64,000 nt of DNA from Streptomyces sp. NBC_01723 (GCF_036246005.1 NZ_CP109171.1:5010001-5074000); one strand, 5' to 3'. Counted from the first letter of the stretch, positions 54,374-63,667 are shown. The notes: generated by a model not told the origin, from the sequence alone. Numbers and translations: made by a program.

Positions 54374-55657
54374 ATGGGCATGGACGTCATCTCCGTCATC
54401 CGCACCAAGCGGGACCGCGGCGAACTCAGCGGCGAGCAGATCGACTGGGTCATCGACGCCTACACGCGCGGCGAGGTGGCCGACGAGCAGATGTCGTCGC
54501 TGGCGATGGCGATCCTGCTCAACGGCATGAACCGCGGCGAGATCGCCCGCTGGACGGCCGCGATGATCGCCTCCGGCGAGCGGATGGAGTTCTCGTCCCT
54601 GTCCCGCCCCACCGCCGACAAGCACTCCACGGGCGGCGTCGGCGACAAGATCACGCTGCCGCTGGCGCCCCTGGTGGCGGCGTGCGGCGCGGCCGTCCCG
54701 CAGCTCTCCGGCCGCGGCCTCGGCCACACCGGAGGCACGCTGGACAAGCTGGAGTCCATCCCGGGCTGGCGCGCCCTCCTCTCCAACGAGGAGATGCTGA
54801 ACGTCCTGGACACCACCGGCGCGGTGATCTGCGCGGCGGGTGACGGCCTGGCACCCGCCGACAAGAAGCTGTACGCCCTCCGGGACGTCACCGGCACGGT
54901 GGAGGCGATCCCGCTCATCGCCTCCTCCATCATGTCCAAGAAGATCGCCGAGGGCACGGGCTCCCTGGTCCTGGACGTCAAGGTCGGCTCGGGCGCCTTC
55001 ATGAAGACGATCGAGGACGCGCGCGAGCTGGCGTCCACGATGGTCGGCCTCGGTACCGACCACGGCGTGAAGACGGTCGCCCTGCTCACCGACATGGCGA
55101 CTCCGCTCGGCCTCACCGCGGGCAACGCCCTGGAGGTCCGCGAGTCGGTCGAGGTCCTGGCCGGCGGCGGTCCCTCCGACGTGGTGGAGCTGACCCTCGC
55201 CCTGGCCCGCGAGATGCTGGCCGCCGCGGGCCTGCCGGACGCCGACCCGGCGAAGGCGCTGGCCGACGGCTCCGCGATGGACGTCTGGCGGCGCATGATC
55301 GCGGCCCAGGGCGGCGACCCGGACGCGGCCCTGCCCACGTCGAAGGAGCAGCACGTGGTGAAGGCCGCCTCCTCGGGCGTCCTGACCCGCCTCGACGCCT
55401 ACGACATCGGCGTCGCCGCCTGGCGCCTCGGCGCGGGCCGCGCCCGCAAGGAGGACCCGGTGCAGGCCGCCGCGGGCGTCGAGCTGCACGCGAAGCCCGG
55501 CGACGCGGTCACGGCCGGCCAGCCCCTCCTGACCCTCCACACGGACACCCCGGACCGCTTCGAGTACGCCCTCGCGGCGATCGACGGCTCCTACGACGTC
55601 GCCCCGACGGGCACGGACTTCACGGCGTCGCCGGTGGTGCTGGAACGTATCGCCTGA
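54374..55657 (+). CDS. deoA: Thymidine phosphorylase
   Basis: 427 residues. Phosphate and nucleoside sites: DKHSTGGVGDK (near residue 85), SGRGLGHTGGTLDKLESIPG (the pyrimidine phosphorylase signature) and DVKVGSGAFMKT. It cleaves thymidine or uridine to base and deoxyribose-1-phosphate, completing uptake then salvage. ATG 54374 follows AGGAAAG; ATG 54380 is an in-frame alternative. A terminator follows at 55681. Confidence 0.94.
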   Translation: MGMDVISVIRTKRDRGELSGEQIDWVIDAYTRGEVADEQMSSLAMAILLNGMNRGEIARWTAAMIASGERMEFSSLSRPTADKHSTGGVGDKITLPLAPLVAACGAAVPQLSGRGLGHTGGTLDKLESIPGWRALLSNEEMLNVLDTTGAVICAAGDGLAPADKKLYALRDVTGTVEAIPLIASSIMSKKIAEGTGSLVLDVKVGSGAFMKTIEDARELASTMVGLGTDHGVKTVALLTDMATPLGLTAGNALEVRESVEVLAGGGPSDVVELTLALAREMLAAAGLPDADPAKALADGSAMDVWRRMIAAQGGDPDAALPTSKEQHVVKAASSGVLTRLDAYDIGVAAWRLGAGRARKEDPVQAAAGVELHAKPGDAVTAGQPLLTLHTDTPDRFEYALAAIDGSYDVAPTGTDFTASPVVLERIA

Positions 55658-55680
55658 CCAGGCATTTCCCCATTCGGGTG

Positions 55681-55712
55681 AACGGGATCGGTAGACCTCT
55701 GCCGGTCCCGTT
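55681..55712 (+). terminator. Terminator after deoA
   Basis: AACGGGATCGGT (55681-55692) pairs with GCCGGTCCCGTT (55701-55712), perfect except for G-U wobbles, with an 8-nt loop, 23 bp after the stop codon. Confidence 0.85.
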
Positions 55713-55754
55713 CGGCATGCTGGGATCGGTGACGCACCGATGGGAGAACCGCCA

Positions 55755-58282
55755 GTGCGACACGAAGTCGCTCCACCCAAGTAGATGGTCTGTGTGAGGA
55801 AAAGAGGTCATGAGCAGGCCATCTCGGACCAGTGTCCAAGGTCCGTCCCCACTTCCGCATGCGTCGCTGGTAACGGCGGGGTGTGAAGCCGGAAGCGCAA
55901 GCCCAAGAGCGGCACGGCCATCGGACCGCAACAGGCGAGGGGAAGGCCGGACGGGCTAATGAAAATGAACCCTTGACGACATCTCGTAACTCCTGTGCCG
56001 CGTCGATGGTGAGCTGTCGGCGGCAGACAGGCCCTGGCGCGGAAGAGCGCACGACGACCCCAGAGGATTGGCGCCGAAGGGGGAGGACACCGTCGGGCCC
56101 GGGATTAAGAGGGAGCCCACCCCGGTCGCATCTTGTGGGAGCGGAACGTGGAAACCCCGTTGGAGTCCGGGAGTGATCCCGGTAAGCCGGAGGCAACGAA
56201 GGACCAATCCTCCAGCGGGACAGGATGATCCGAGAAGCGAACGCCGACAGGGCGAAAGCCCAGAGGAAAAGGACGTGGAGACCTCAGCCGCGTCCCATAA
56301 CTCGTCGGACACGAGGTGATGCCTCGGCCCGAAAGGGAGCCCACGCGGATCAGGTAGGCCCGTGAAGAAGAACTGCGAAGAGACCCGAACCGAAGGGCAA
56401 GTTGGATGCCGAAGGAAGGTGTGGCAGTGACCGCCGTGGCGGCGATGCCTCCCACGACGGCGAACGGACCGGAGGACCACGCCCAGACCTGGCACAGCAT
56501 CGACTGGGCCAAGGCAGAGGCGTCGGTACGGCGACTGAGGCAGCGCATCTTCACAGCCGCGCAGGAAGGGGACCTGAAGAAGGTCCGAAACTTGCAGAAG
56601 CTCATGCTGCGCTCCCACTCGAACACGCTCGTAAGCGTGAAGCGGGTGACGCAGCAGAGCACAGGCCGTCGGACGGCCGGGATCGACCAGGAACGTGCGC
56701 TCACTCCGAACGCGCGAGGACGGCTGGCCGCTGAGATCACAGCGGAACGCTCGCCTGGAAAACCCTTGCCCGTCCGGCGTGTGTACATTCCCAAAGCCAA
56801 CGGAAGGCAGCGCCCCTTGGGCATTCCAGTCATCCGTGACCGGGTCCGCCAGGCCCGCGTCAAGAACGCACTGGAACCCGAGTGGGAAGCCCGGTTCGAA
56901 CAGCGGAGTTACGGCTTCCGCCCCGGCCGGGGCTGTCATGACGCGATCGGCGCCATCTTCAATATCGCAGGCCAGAAACGGGCCAAGCGGCTATGGGTGC
57001 TCGACGCTGATCTGACAGCGGCGTTCGACCGTATTTCGCACGACCACCTGATGAGCCTCATCGGTACCTTCCCAGCGCGGGAAGCGATCCGGGGGTGGCT
57101 CAAGGCGGGAGTGATGGACTGCGGACGGTTTTCACCCACCGATGAGGGAACCCCTCAGGGTGGTGTGATCAGCCCGCTGCTGCTCAACGTGGCCTTGCAC
57201 GGCATGGAAACGGCGGCCGGGCACCTCACAGAGGGACGTTCCCACAAGTCCCGAAGAGACGTTCCGGTCCTGGTCCGGTACGCAGATGACTTCGCGGTGT
57301 TCTGCCACAGCGAAGACGAAGCGCACCGGGTCAAGGAGCAGCTGGCTGTCTGGATGGCCCCGCGCGGGGGCGCCTTCAACGAGGAGAAGACATCGGTCCT
57401 CCACCTTGAAGAAGGCTTCGACTTCCTCGGGTTCAACATCCGGCGGTACAGCGGGACTCTGCTGATCAAGCCGAGCAAGGCGGCTGTGAAGAGGGTCCGG
57501 GAGCGGCTCCGCAGTGAAGTGATCGGCCTGCGAGGGGCGAACGCTGGAGCCGTGGTGAGGAGGCTCAACCCGATCATCAAGGGGTGGGCCACCTACTACC
57601 GGACGGTGGTGTCCAAGGAGACCTTCAAGTCCCTGGACTTCTACGTGTGGACGCTCACGCAGAAGTGGGTCAAGCACTCCCACCCGAACAAGCCGAAGAG
57701 CTGGCGACTGGCCAAGCACTACGGCGTCTTCAACTCGACCCGGAAGGACCAGTGGGTCTTCGGTGACCGGGACACCGGCACCTATCTCTACAAGTTCAAC
57801 TGGACCAGAATCGTCCGGCACGTGATCGTCAAGGAGGGCAACTCCCCTGACGACCCCTCGCTGGCCGACTACTGGGCGAGCCGCCGACGCAAAAGGGTGC
57901 CCGGGACCGCCGACAGGTGGACCATCACTCTCGCATCCCGCCAGAAGGGGATCTGCCCGCTGTGCAAACAGCCGTTGATCCCCGACGCCGAGTACACACC
58001 GGACAACCCCCGCGAGTGGGCCGCGTGGTTCTCGGCATCGATGAAGCCGCTGCACAAGCACCACTTCATCTACCGGCGCGACGGCGGCTCGGACGAGCGG
58101 ACGAATCTTCGCCTCGTACACGCCGACTGCCATCGCCAGCACCACGCCGGCGACCACAGAAGGGCCAAGCAAGATGACCGACCCGCGTGACTCCAGGGGC
58201 CCGCTTGAGCCGGATGCGGTGAACAGCCGCACGTCCGGTTCTGAGGGGGCCGGAGGGCGGCAACGCCCTCCGGCTACCCGAC
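55755..58282 (+). mobile_element. Complete group II intron (2,528 bp)
   Basis: The 5' end GTGCGACACG at 55755 is the standard group II start. Near the 3' end, domain V is at 58207-58242 (GAGCCGGATGCGG...CCGCACGTCCGGTTCT). Domain VI follows, with an 11-bp stem (58249-58259 / 58264-58274) and a likely branch-point A at 58276, 7 nt before the 3' end CTACCCGAC. Domains I-III occupy about 55755-56400, and domain IV carries the maturase ORF. A 7-bp-stem hairpin (ATCGGTG-acg-CACCGAT, 55725-55741) sits 13 bp before the insertion point. Confidence 0.9.
56406..58190 (+). CDS. ltrA: Group II intron reverse transcriptase/maturase with HNH endonuclease
   Basis: 594 residues. RT domains run from about 85 to 380: RRVYIPKANGRQRPLGIP (RT2), WVLDADLTAAFDRISHD (RT3), EGTPQGGVISPLLLN (RT4) and VLVRYADDFAVFC with the catalytic YADD (RT5). 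The maturase X domain follows (NPIIKGWATYYRTVVSKETF). A C-terminal HNH-type endonuclease has CPLCKQPL and HKHHFIYRRDGGSDERTNLRLVHADCH. All catalytic residues are present, so the protein looks active. GC content is lower than neighbouring host genes, fitting a mobile intron. Confidence 0.93.
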   Translation: MPKEGVAVTAVAAMPPTTANGPEDHAQTWHSIDWAKAEASVRRLRQRIFTAAQEGDLKKVRNLQKLMLRSHSNTLVSVKRVTQQSTGRRTAGIDQERALTPNARGRLAAEITAERSPGKPLPVRRVYIPKANGRQRPLGIPVIRDRVRQARVKNALEPEWEARFEQRSYGFRPGRGCHDAIGAIFNIAGQKRAKRLWVLDADLTAAFDRISHDHLMSLIGTFPAREAIRGWLKAGVMDCGRFSPTDEGTPQGGVISPLLLNVALHGMETAAGHLTEGRSHKSRRDVPVLVRYADDFAVFCHSEDEAHRVKEQLAVWMAPRGGAFNEEKTSVLHLEEGFDFLGFNIRRYSGTLLIKPSKAAVKRVRERLRSEVIGLRGANAGAVVRRLNPIIKGWATYYRTVVSKETFKSLDFYVWTLTQKWVKHSHPNKPKSWRLAKHYGVFNSTRKDQWVFGDRDTGTYLYKFNWTRIVRHVIVKEGNSPDDPSLADYWASRRRKRVPGTADRWTITLASRQKGICPLCKQPLIPDAEYTPDNPREWAAWFSASMKPLHKHHFIYRRDGGSDERTNLRLVHADCHRQHHAGDHRRAKQDDRPA

Positions 58283-58866
58283 TGAGCGCACTCACTGTGA
58301 GCCAGGAGCCCGACCGGAACTGGGACGACCTCGTCCGGTTCTGGGAGGAGATGGAATGGCCCGAGGGCAGCAAGGTGGAGATCATCGAGGGGATCATCAC
58401 CGTGTCACCTGCTCCGGGACTGCCGCACAACGCCATCGCCGAACGAATCCAGCGCCGCTTGTATTCGGTGATTCCTGGTGAGTGGGGGGTCTACCAGACG
58501 CTCGCCCTCGCGGTGCCGTCCCGCCTGGGCATGCTGATCCCGGACATCGTGGTGGCGCAACTGCCCGACCACACCGAGTCCGACACCCACATCCCCGCCG
58601 CTCTCGCGCAGCTCGTCGTGGAGGTCACCTCGAAGTCCAACGCGCGCCACGACCGCATCAGCAAGCCCGCCGCCTACGCCACCGCCGGCATCCCGCTCTA
58701 CCTCCTCGTCGACCGCTGGGCCCCCGGCGGACCCACCGCGACGCTCTACGGTGAACCGAAGGGCGACGTCTACCGGGTGCTGGGCGCCGCCAAGTTCGGC
58801 GACCCCCTCACCCTCCCCGCGCCCTTCGACCTGACCCTCGACACCGGCGAGTTCCCCGAAGCCTGA
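58282..58866 (+). CDS. Uma2-family endonuclease, start codon interrupted by the intron
   Basis: 194 residues in the interrupted frame. Uma2 (PD-(D/E)XK nuclease-like) features: KVEIIEGIITVSP, GMLIPDIVVAQL and LVVEVTSKSNARHDRISKPAAYATAGIPLYLLVDR, which supply the D and E-x-T-S-K catalytic positions. Uma2 function is unknown. Splicing would join A at 55754 to TG at 58283-58284, giving ATGAGCGCACTC, with GGGAG (55742-55746) 8 bp upstream as ribosome site. In unspliced RNA the first codon reads CTG and the site is 2.5 kb away; GTG at 58297 would be the only nearby substitute. Confidence 0.85.
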   Translation: MSALTVSQEPDRNWDDLVRFWEEMEWPEGSKVEIIEGIITVSPAPGLPHNAIAERIQRRLYSVIPGEWGVYQTLALAVPSRLGMLIPDIVVAQLPDHTESDTHIPAALAQLVVEVTSKSNARHDRISKPAAYATAGIPLYLLVDRWAPGGPTATLYGEPKGDVYRVLGAAKFGDPLTLPAPFDLTLDTGEFPEA

Positions 58867-58867
58867 C

Positions 58868-59788
58868 TCACCCCAGTACCGCCGCCACCCCCACCAGCAC
58901 CGGCACCGAGACCAGCGTCGACACCAGGATCGCGTCCCGGGCCAGGCGCTCGCCGACCTCGTACGTCGACGCGTACGTGTACAGGTTCTGCGCGGCGGGG
59001 AGTGCCGACGTCACCACCACGTCCAGGAGTTGGGCGCCCCGCAGCCCGAACACCCCCGACGCCAGCGCCCAGGCCACCGCGGGCTGGCCGACCGCCTTCA
59101 ACGCCACCGCCAGCAGCACCGGTTCGCGGTCCGCGCCCCGCATGGGCATCGTGGAGCCGCACAGCGAGATGCCGAAGGCGAGCAGGACCGCCGGCACCGA
59201 CATGTTGCCGATGAGCGTCAGCGGGTCCATGACCGGGTCCGGCACCCGCAGCCCGGTCGCGGCGACCGCGACGCCGGCGAGGGAGCCCAGCGCGATCGGG
59301 TTGCGCAGCGGCGTCAGCAGTCGCCGCCACAGCGGGCCCCGCGCACCCCCGCCGGACAGGTCCAGGATCGTCACCGCCACCGGTGTCACCAGCACCAGCT
59401 GGAACAGCAGCACCGGCGCCACCAGCGAGGCGTCGCCCAGTACGTACACGGCGATCGGGATGCCGAGGTTGCCGGAGTTGACGTAGCCGGAACAGAGCGC
59501 GCCGATCGTGGTCCGGCCCACGCCCCAGCCGCGTACGACGCCCACCGCGACGAAGACCCCGGCCACCGCCACCGTGGACAGCGCCGTCACCAGGAGCCGG
59601 CTGGAGAAGACCACCGACAGGTCGGCCGTCGCGAGGGTGGTGAACAGCAGGGCGGGGGACGCCACGTGGAAGGCCAGCTTGGTCAGCACCTCGCGCCCCT
59701 GCGGCCCGAGGTGGCCGCGCAGCCCCAGTACGTAGCCGACGGCGATGACGACCGCGATGACCGCGAACCCGGTCAGCACCCCCTGCAC
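58868..59788 (-). CDS. AEC-family transporter
   Basis: 306 residues, about ten helices. TGFAVIAVVIAVGYVLGLRGHL at the start, GYVNSGNLGIPIAVYVLGD in the first half and PLTLIGNMSVPAVLLAFGISLCG in the second are auxin-efflux-carrier family motifs (malate or auxin-like organic acid exporters). GTG 59788 was chosen because GAGGAGG lies 7 bp upstream, although the frame is open further. It is convergent with the Uma2 gene, the two stops being 1 bp apart. Confidence 0.88.
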   Translation of the reverse strand: MQGVLTGFAVIAVVIAVGYVLGLRGHLGPQGREVLTKLAFHVASPALLFTTLATADLSVVFSSRLLVTALSTVAVAGVFVAVGVVRGWGVGRTTIGALCSGYVNSGNLGIPIAVYVLGDASLVAPVLLFQLVLVTPVAVTILDLSGGGARGPLWRRLLTPLRNPIALGSLAGVAVAATGLRVPDPVMDPLTLIGNMSVPAVLLAFGISLCGSTMPMRGADREPVLLAVALKAVGQPAVAWALASGVFGLRGAQLLDVVVTSALPAAQNLYTYASTYEVGERLARDAILVSTLVSVPVLVGVAAVLG

Positions 59789-59917
59789 GGCGACGCCTCC
59801 TCGGCGAGGACGGGCACGTCCGGAGGCACGGCGGGGCACGGCGATGCATGGGGCATACAGCAAACCCTCCGGCGGAGGGCATGCGCAGGTCAATGTGATC
59901 TCTGCCCGCGGACACCG

Positions 59918-60304
59918 ATGAGTTCGGGGCGCATGCCGGGTCTACCGCACGTGGACGCCGTGACACCCGCCGTGCTCGTGCTGCCGGGGCCCGTCTCCCG
60001 AGGGGAGACACCCCGGCTCTGCGACGAGGCACGCGCGCTGCTGGAAGCCACCCGCGCCGGGGTGATCGTCTGCGACGTCGGGGGCCTCGGACCGCCGGGG
60101 CTGGCGGTCGTGGACCTGCTGGCCCGCCTGGAGCTCACCGCCCGGCGGGTGGGGGGCCGGATACGGCTGCGGGACCCCGACCCCGCCCTGTACGCGCTAC
60201 TGGACCTGGTCGGCCTCCGCTTCGAGACGGAGGGGCAGGTCGAACAGCGGGAACCACCGCTTCGTGTCGAGGAAGCAGTGGAACCCGGTGATCCGGCCGT
60301 CTGA
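59918..60304 (+). CDS. STAS-domain protein
   Basis: 128 residues. The core ARALLEATRAGVIVCDVGGL, GPPGLAVVDLLARLELTARRVGGRIRLRDP and ALYALLDLVGL has the length and helix-strand layout of STAS/MlaB-like domains, as in anti-sigma antagonists or lipid-transport partners. ATG 59918 and ATG 59933 are both possible. The last 36 codons run antisense into the ECF sigma gene (overlap 60197-60304), so the 3' part may be non-conserved. Confidence 0.65.
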   Translation: MSSGRMPGLPHVDAVTPAVLVLPGPVSRGETPRLCDEARALLEATRAGVIVCDVGGLGPPGLAVVDLLARLELTARRVGGRIRLRDPDPALYALLDLVGLRFETEGQVEQREPPLRVEEAVEPGDPAV

Positions 60305-61201
60305 GATCTCCAGCACCTGGACCGCCCACGGCGTGTACCCGCCCGCCTCGGGGTCCGGCTTGTAGTGCGCGAAGGCGGGCAGTCCGTTGGCCTCCACCCG
60401 CACCAGCCGGGAATCCGCGCAGGCCGCGCCGAGCGTCGTCATGAAGCCGGTGATGTCCTCGGGACCGGCCAGCCAGAGGTCGAACGGCGGCATCGTCATG
60501 ACCGCGTCCTCGTGCAGCAGCGCCGTGAGCGCCGTCATGTCGTAGCCCTCGAAGGCGGCGACGTAGCGGTCGAGGAGCTTCTGCTGCTCCTCGTCCAGCG
60601 GGTCGGAGACGGCCGCACCGTCCCCGCGGTCCGCCCGGTCGGCGAGGGTGGCGCGGGCGCGCTGGAGGGCGCTGTTGACCGAGGGGACCGAGGTGCCGAG
60701 CAGCTCGGCGACCTCGCTCGCCTTCCAGGCCAGCACCTCGCGCAGGATGAGCACCGCGCGCTGCTTGGGCGGCAGCTGCTGGAGGGCGGCCATGAAGGCG
60801 AGCCGCACGGACTCCTTGGCGACCGCGGCCTCGGCCGGGTCCGCGGTCGAGGGCAGCACGCGGGCGTCGGGCATCGGCTCCAGCCAGGTGTGGTCCGGGC
60901 GGGGGGACAGGGCGGCCTGGGCGAGCGGCGTGGACTCGGTCAGGTCCATCGGGCGGGCCCGCTTGTTGCCCGCGGTCAGCATGTCCAGGCAGACGTTGGT
61001 CGCGATCCGGTAGAGCCAGGAGCGGAGACTGGAGCGTCCCTCGAACTTGTCGTAGCTGCGCCAGGCGCGGACCAGGGTGTCCTGCACCGCGTCCTCGGCC
61101 TCGAAGGAGGAGCCGAGCATCCGGTAGCAGTACCCGGTCAGCTCGGTCCGGTGCTTCTCCAGCGCGGAGTCCAGCTCCGTCGTCATGGTGCCGTTGGTCA
61201 T
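60197..61201 (-). CDS. ECF sigma factor with SnoaL-like C-terminal domain (SigJ/SigG type)
   Basis: 334 residues. Sigma region 2 (HRTELTGYCYRMLGSSFEAEDAVQDTLVRAWRSYDKFEG...WLYRIATNVCLDML), region 4 (AALQQLPPKQRAVLILREVLAWKASEVAELLGTSVPSVNSALQRAR) and then a SnoaL-like cone fold (YVAAFEGYDMTALTALLHEDAVMTMPPF...FHCFLDTKRWFPLFDLP). This layout belongs to the long ECF groups, in which the C-terminal domain replaces an anti-sigma partner. The ATG 61201 start is normal. The SnoaL tail overlaps the STAS gene. Confidence 0.9.
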   Translation of the reverse strand: MTNGTMTTELDSALEKHRTELTGYCYRMLGSSFEAEDAVQDTLVRAWRSYDKFEGRSSLRSWLYRIATNVCLDMLTAGNKRARPMDLTESTPLAQAALSPRPDHTWLEPMPDARVLPSTADPAEAAVAKESVRLAFMAALQQLPPKQRAVLILREVLAWKASEVAELLGTSVPSVNSALQRARATLADRADRGDGAAVSDPLDEEQQKLLDRYVAAFEGYDMTALTALLHEDAVMTMPPFDLWLAGPEDITGFMTTLGAACADSRLVRVEANGLPAFAHYKPDPEAGGYTPWAVQVLEISDGRITGFHCFLDTKRWFPLFDLPLRLEAEADQVQ

Positions 61202-61364
61202 CGTCCACCCACCCCTGTGGCCGTCCCGTCGTGCGCGTCTTCGCGCCCCGCACTTCGGAAGCTACCGCAGGGGACTGACAATGGCCTGTGCAGCGAATGA
61301 AACCGCAGGTCGAGGCGGCCCTTGCAGTCCGGCCCCGACCTGTTCCCCCCGGCCCCCGGGACCC

Positions 61365-62648
61365 TCAGGCGCCCGCCGCGACCGCCCCCGCGGTGCGCCG
61401 TGCCGCCACCGAGCCCGTCACCGTGATCGCCACGACGCCCAGTACCGCCAGCAGGCCGATGCCGACCGTTCCGGTCCAGCCGCCCGCGTGGAAGGCGACC
61501 GCGCCGACCGTGCTGCCCGCGCTGGAGCCGACGTAGTAGGCGGACTGGTACAGGGCCGAGGCCTGCGCGCGGCCGTGCTGGGCGGTCTTGCCCACCGCCG
61601 AGGAGGCCACCGCGTGGCCGGCGAAGAAGCCCGCCGTGATCAGCACCAGGCCCAGCAGGACCAGGGGCAGGGAGGGGGCGAGGGACAGCAGCAGGCCCGC
61701 CGCCGTCGTGCCGCCGCCCAGGTACAGCGCGCCGCGCCGGCCGAGGCGGCCCACCAGACGGCCCGCCGTCGAGGCCGAGACCGTACCGACCAGGTACACC
61801 AGGAAGATCGAGCCGATGAGGCCCTGCGGGAGGGAGAACGGCGCCTCCGCCAGCCGGTAGCCGATCACCGTGTAGACGCCGCCGAAGACCGTCATGAACA
61901 GCGCGCCGATCGCGTACAGGCGCCGCAGCAACGGGTTGGCGAGGTGGTCGCGGACCGTGCGGACCAGGACGCGTGGGCGCAGCGAACCGGCCCTGAAGTG
62001 CTTCGGCGCCGGCAGCAGCAGCCGGAAGGCGACCGCGCACGCCACCGCCACGACGCCGATCACGCCGACGGCGACCCGCCAGCCCCACTCCTGGGCCACC
62101 CAGCCGGTGATCACCCGGCCGCTCATCCCGCCGACGCTGTTGCCCGCGACGAACAGGCCGATCGCGGTGACCAGCGCCCGCGGCGTGACCTCCTCCGCGA
62201 GGTACGCCGTCGCCGAGGCCGGCAGCCCCGCCAGTGCCGCGCCCTGCACCGCGCGCAGCGCGACCAGCGCCGGCAGCGAGGGGGCGAAGGGGACCAGCAG
62301 CCCGACGGTCACCGCGACCGCCAGCGACGCCGTCATGACCGTACGCCGCCCGAAACGCTCCGAGAGCGCGCTCATCGGCAGCACGAACACCGCCAGACCA
62401 CCGGTCGCGGCGGCCACCGTCCAGCTCGCGTCGCTCGCCGTGACGCCCATGTCGCCCGAGATCAGCGGGAGCAGCGCCTGCGTGGAGTACAGCAGCGCGA
62501 AGGTCGCGACGCCCGCGAGGAAGAGGGCGAGGCTCATCCGGCGGTAGCCGGGGCCGCCCGGGGCCATGCGCGCGTCGGAGGTGTCGGGGACGGAGACTGC
62601 GGATGCGGCGCCCACGGTGGTGGACGCCCCGGTATCGGCGGGAGTCAT
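61365..62648 (-). CDS. MFS transporter
   Basis: 427 residues, about twelve helices. Motif A is SALSERFGRRTVMTAS in loop 2-3, with PLISGDMGVTASDASWTVAAATGGLAVFVLPM before it, and ITAGFFAGHAVASSAVGK in the C-terminal half; this resembles YnfM-type drug or arabinose efflux proteins. The substrate is unknown. ATG 62648 was chosen as the family start. It is divergent from the LysR gene across 63 bp, which suggests control by that regulator. Confidence 0.88.
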   Translation of the reverse strand: MTPADTGASTTVGAASAVSVPDTSDARMAPGGPGYRRMSLALFLAGVATFALLYSTQALLPLISGDMGVTASDASWTVAAATGGLAVFVLPMSALSERFGRRTVMTASLAVAVTVGLLVPFAPSLPALVALRAVQGAALAGLPASATAYLAEEVTPRALVTAIGLFVAGNSVGGMSGRVITGWVAQEWGWRVAVGVIGVVAVACAVAFRLLLPAPKHFRAGSLRPRVLVRTVRDHLANPLLRRLYAIGALFMTVFGGVYTVIGYRLAEAPFSLPQGLIGSIFLVYLVGTVSASTAGRLVGRLGRRGALYLGGGTTAAGLLLSLAPSLPLVLLGLVLITAGFFAGHAVASSAVGKTAQHGRAQASALYQSAYYVGSSAGSTVGAVAFHAGGWTGTVGIGLLAVLGVVAITVTGSVAARRTAGAVAAGA

Positions 62649-62711
62649 ACCGTGACCGTACGGAGCCCGTGACTCATCCGTCCAATGCATGGAATGGCCA
62701 TAATCGTTCCC
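62649..62711. promoter_or_regulatory. Divergent MFS/LysR promoter with TCCA-ATGCA-TGGA operator
   Basis: The 63-bp spacer contains a palindrome TCCAATGCATGGA at 62681-62693 next to CCATAATCG. A LysR protein usually binds such an inverted repeat between itself and its target gene. Confidence 0.5.
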
Positions 62712-63665
62712 ATGCTGCATCAGCAAAGCTCACAGGCTCGCCTGTCACGGTCCGGTGACACAGAAGACATCGTCGCGCTGCTCGCGCCCCGCCTCGCGCA
62801 CTTCGCCGGGGTCGCCCGCACCGAGCACGTGACCCGGGCCGCGCAGGAGATGAACGTCCCCCAGTCGACCCTCTCCCGCGCCCTGGTCCGCCTCGAAGCC
62901 GACCTGGGCGTCGACCTCTTCGTCCGCCACGGCCGCACCCTCGCGCTGACCGTCGCCGGCCGCACCTTCCTCGGCTCCGTCGAACGCGCCCTCGCCGAGG
63001 TCGAGCGCGCCGCCGAGGAGGTCCGCGCGGACGCCGACCCGGCCACCGGCAAGGTCGCCTTCGGCTTCCTGCACACCATGGGCGCCGAGACGGTCCCCGG
63101 CCTGCTGCACGCCTTCCGCGCCGACCACCCCCGCGTCCGCTTCAGCCTCGTCCAGAACTACGGCGAGGCCATGCTGGAGCGCCTGCGCGCCGGTGAGCTC
63201 GACCTCTGCCTCACCTCTCCGGTCCCGGACGCCCCCGACCTGGTCGCCCGCCGCCTCGACGAGCAGAAGCTGCGCCTGGTCGTCCCGGCCGACCACCCCC
63301 TGGCCGCCCGCAGGCGCATCCGCCTCGCCGAGGCGGCCGACGAGAACTTCGTGACCCTGGAGCCCGGCTACGGCCTGCGCCGGATCACCGACGCCCTGTG
63401 CGCGGAGGCCGGGTTCCGCCCCAAGGTCGCCTTCGAGGGGGAGGAGGCCGAGACGCTGCGCGGCCTGGTCGCGGCGGGGCTCGGCGTCGCCCTGCTGCCC
63501 CCGCCCGCCGTTCCCCGACCCGGCGTGGTCGAGTTGACGGTCACCGCCCCGCGCGCGGCCCGGGAGATCGGCGTGGCCTGGCTGGCGGGCCGCGCGGACA
63601 CCCCGCCCGTGGCCGCGTTCAAGAGGTTCCTGCTCTCCAGGAGGGGGAGCCTGCTGCCGTCCTGA
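62712..63665 (+). CDS. LysR-family transcriptional regulator
   Basis: 317 residues. Helix-turn-helix at about 35-75 (LAHFAGVARTEHVTRAAQEMNVPQSTLSRALVRLEADLGVDLFVRHGR), then the LysR substrate-binding domain (VAFGFLHTMGAETVPGLLHAF...ELDLCLTSPVPDAPDLVARRL...). ATG 62712 was chosen; upstream ATGs in frame at 62685 and 62694 fall inside the presumed operator. Probably regulates the divergent MFS gene and itself. Confidence 0.9.
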   Translation: MLHQQSSQARLSRSGDTEDIVALLAPRLAHFAGVARTEHVTRAAQEMNVPQSTLSRALVRLEADLGVDLFVRHGRTLALTVAGRTFLGSVERALAEVERAAEEVRADADPATGKVAFGFLHTMGAETVPGLLHAFRADHPRVRFSLVQNYGEAMLERLRAGELDLCLTSPVPDAPDLVARRLDEQKLRLVVPADHPLAARRRIRLAEAADENFVTLEPGYGLRRITDALCAEAGFRPKVAFEGEEAETLRGLVAAGLGVALLPPPAVPRPGVVELTVTAPRAAREIGVAWLAGRADTPPVAAFKRFLLSRRGSLLPS

Positions 63666-63667
63666 CC

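Noticed and set aside
58174..58866. Longer Uma2 reading frame beginning inside the intron at 58174.
   Set aside because: The added N terminus is intron domain V/VI sequence; the true start is the ATG formed by splicing.
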